Made by a program: the position numbers and the translations under genes
Notes under the pieces: generated by a model
What the model saw: only the letters and a program-made list of their open reading frames with translations
Told to the model about the DNA's origin: nothing
Databases searched by the model: none
Part shown: positions 63,469 to 64,000 of the stretch, one piece after another
Layout of the letters: the number at the start of each line of letters is the position of its first letter
How positions within the stretch are numbered: position 1 is the first letter of the stretch
Assembly: GCF_905220415.1 (NCBI RefSeq)
Contig: NC_059563.1
Location: 3,792,001-3,856,000, forward strand
Source: Colias croceus
Taxonomy: Eukaryota > Arthropoda > Insecta > Lepidoptera > Pieridae
Reading direction: 5' to 3'
Length of the DNA: 64,000 nucleotides

Positions 63469-63483
63469 GTGAGTATTAAAAAA

Positions 63484-63645
63484 GACGTGTGTCACTCGGG
63501 GAGTGGGGCGGTTGCGCTATTGCATGCTATGCCTTCAAGCCACACCTCCGCCCCAAGGAGTGGGGAGCGTGAGGTTTTTTCGTTACGGAATTTCTCGATT
63601 CGGTCCCCGCGCTCAAGGCCCGCAATAGAAGCTATGCAATAGCTT
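63484..63645. repeat. MITE C copy, inverted relative to 19121
   Basis: Starts GACGTGTGTCACTCGGGGAG, ends AGAAGCTATGCAATAGCTT. Confidence 0.85.
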
Positions 63646-63692
63646 AAAATATTGTATTAGTACTAGTAGTAGTAGTAGTGGTAGTAGTACTT

Positions 63693-63755
63693 AATGAGAT
63701 AGATACAAATAATGATTACCTGACTTTAAGGAAAATAGTTATACGCTGGAAGTAT
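63693..63755 (+). pseudogene. Echo of the EF-hand part of exon 75
   Basis: GATAGATACAAATAATGATT, then GACTTTAAGGAAAA and AGTTATACGCTGG follow exon 75 (63392-63470) with internal deletions. It would read EIDTNNDYLTLRK. A (TAG)n run lies just upstream (63660-63690). Confidence 0.65.
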
Positions 63756-64000
63756 TTCTTTTTAAGGTTTTTTTTAAACGGTGTCTGTCATTTTCTGTCT
63801 CTTTTAAATTGGAAAGACCGCAATCATTTTATCAAATGTTTTTGTCTGGCAATCTCAATCTGGTGATGATAATTATAAAGATGTAGTGAATTTTAACAAA
63901 ATTCTTTTTCTTCCTCAAATGCGTCTCTTTCTGAAATATATAGTGAACGAATCTTATTTGAAGTCAAACAATTTTCGTAATTGTTACATTCTTGTTAGAT

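Overview
The window is a piece of an insect nuclear genome, most likely a moth or butterfly (Lepidoptera). It is AT-rich and intron-dense, and its exons are those of an insect ryanodine receptor (RyR). The introns hold lepidopteran-style repeats: Helitrons whose 3' ends read GCGGGC...CTAG|T, tRNA-headed SINEs, MITEs with AAGAAGTTTCACTTC ends, and jockey/CR1-like LINE fragments. Nothing bacterial or viral was seen.

Layout. Positions 1-4099 are the 3' part of a Helitron with an uninterrupted Rep-helicase reading frame that runs off the left edge. From 4496 to 63468 the + strand carries about 75 consecutive exons of one RyR gene. Nearly all were placed by GT-AG sites, matching phases and protein similarity. 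They encode roughly 3,370 residues: the first RYR-repeat pair, SPRY2, SPRY3, the large helical solenoid including the RIH-type block, the second RYR-repeat pair with its phosphorylation loop, the calmodulin-binding segment, an acidic stretch, and the start of the EF-hand region. The N-terminal domains and the C-terminal membrane pore lie outside the window.

The RyR gene offers many splice choices. A mutually exclusive pair sits in SPRY2 (9756-9855 / 10675-10774, both 100 nt). A second pair lies exactly over the calmodulin-binding helix (56202-56314 / 56900-57009). In-frame cassettes or microexons lie at 14154-14270, 16601-16669, 27573-27599, 41692-41709 and possibly 61571-61597.

On the opposite strand, inside the RyR intron 46359-49294, is a complete five-exon gene (48580 down to 46680). 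It encodes a 509-residue protein with a signal-peptide-like start, a long charged middle, 14 cysteines confined to residues 323-479, and a polyaspartate tail. I do not recognise the family. With the calmodulin-site exon pair, it is the strongest candidate for undescribed biology here.

The introns are a museum of mobile DNA: several non-autonomous Helitron families, three SINE families, a PIF/Harbinger-like MITE inserted into its own copy, TTAA- and TA-flanked foldback elements, and a 1-kb inverted-repeat element carrying an array of a 20-bp motif. Two structural themes recur. Transposon ends sit within about 10-60 bp of several RyR 3' splice sites. Degenerate copies of exon pieces ('echoes') lie in the introns next to their source exons.
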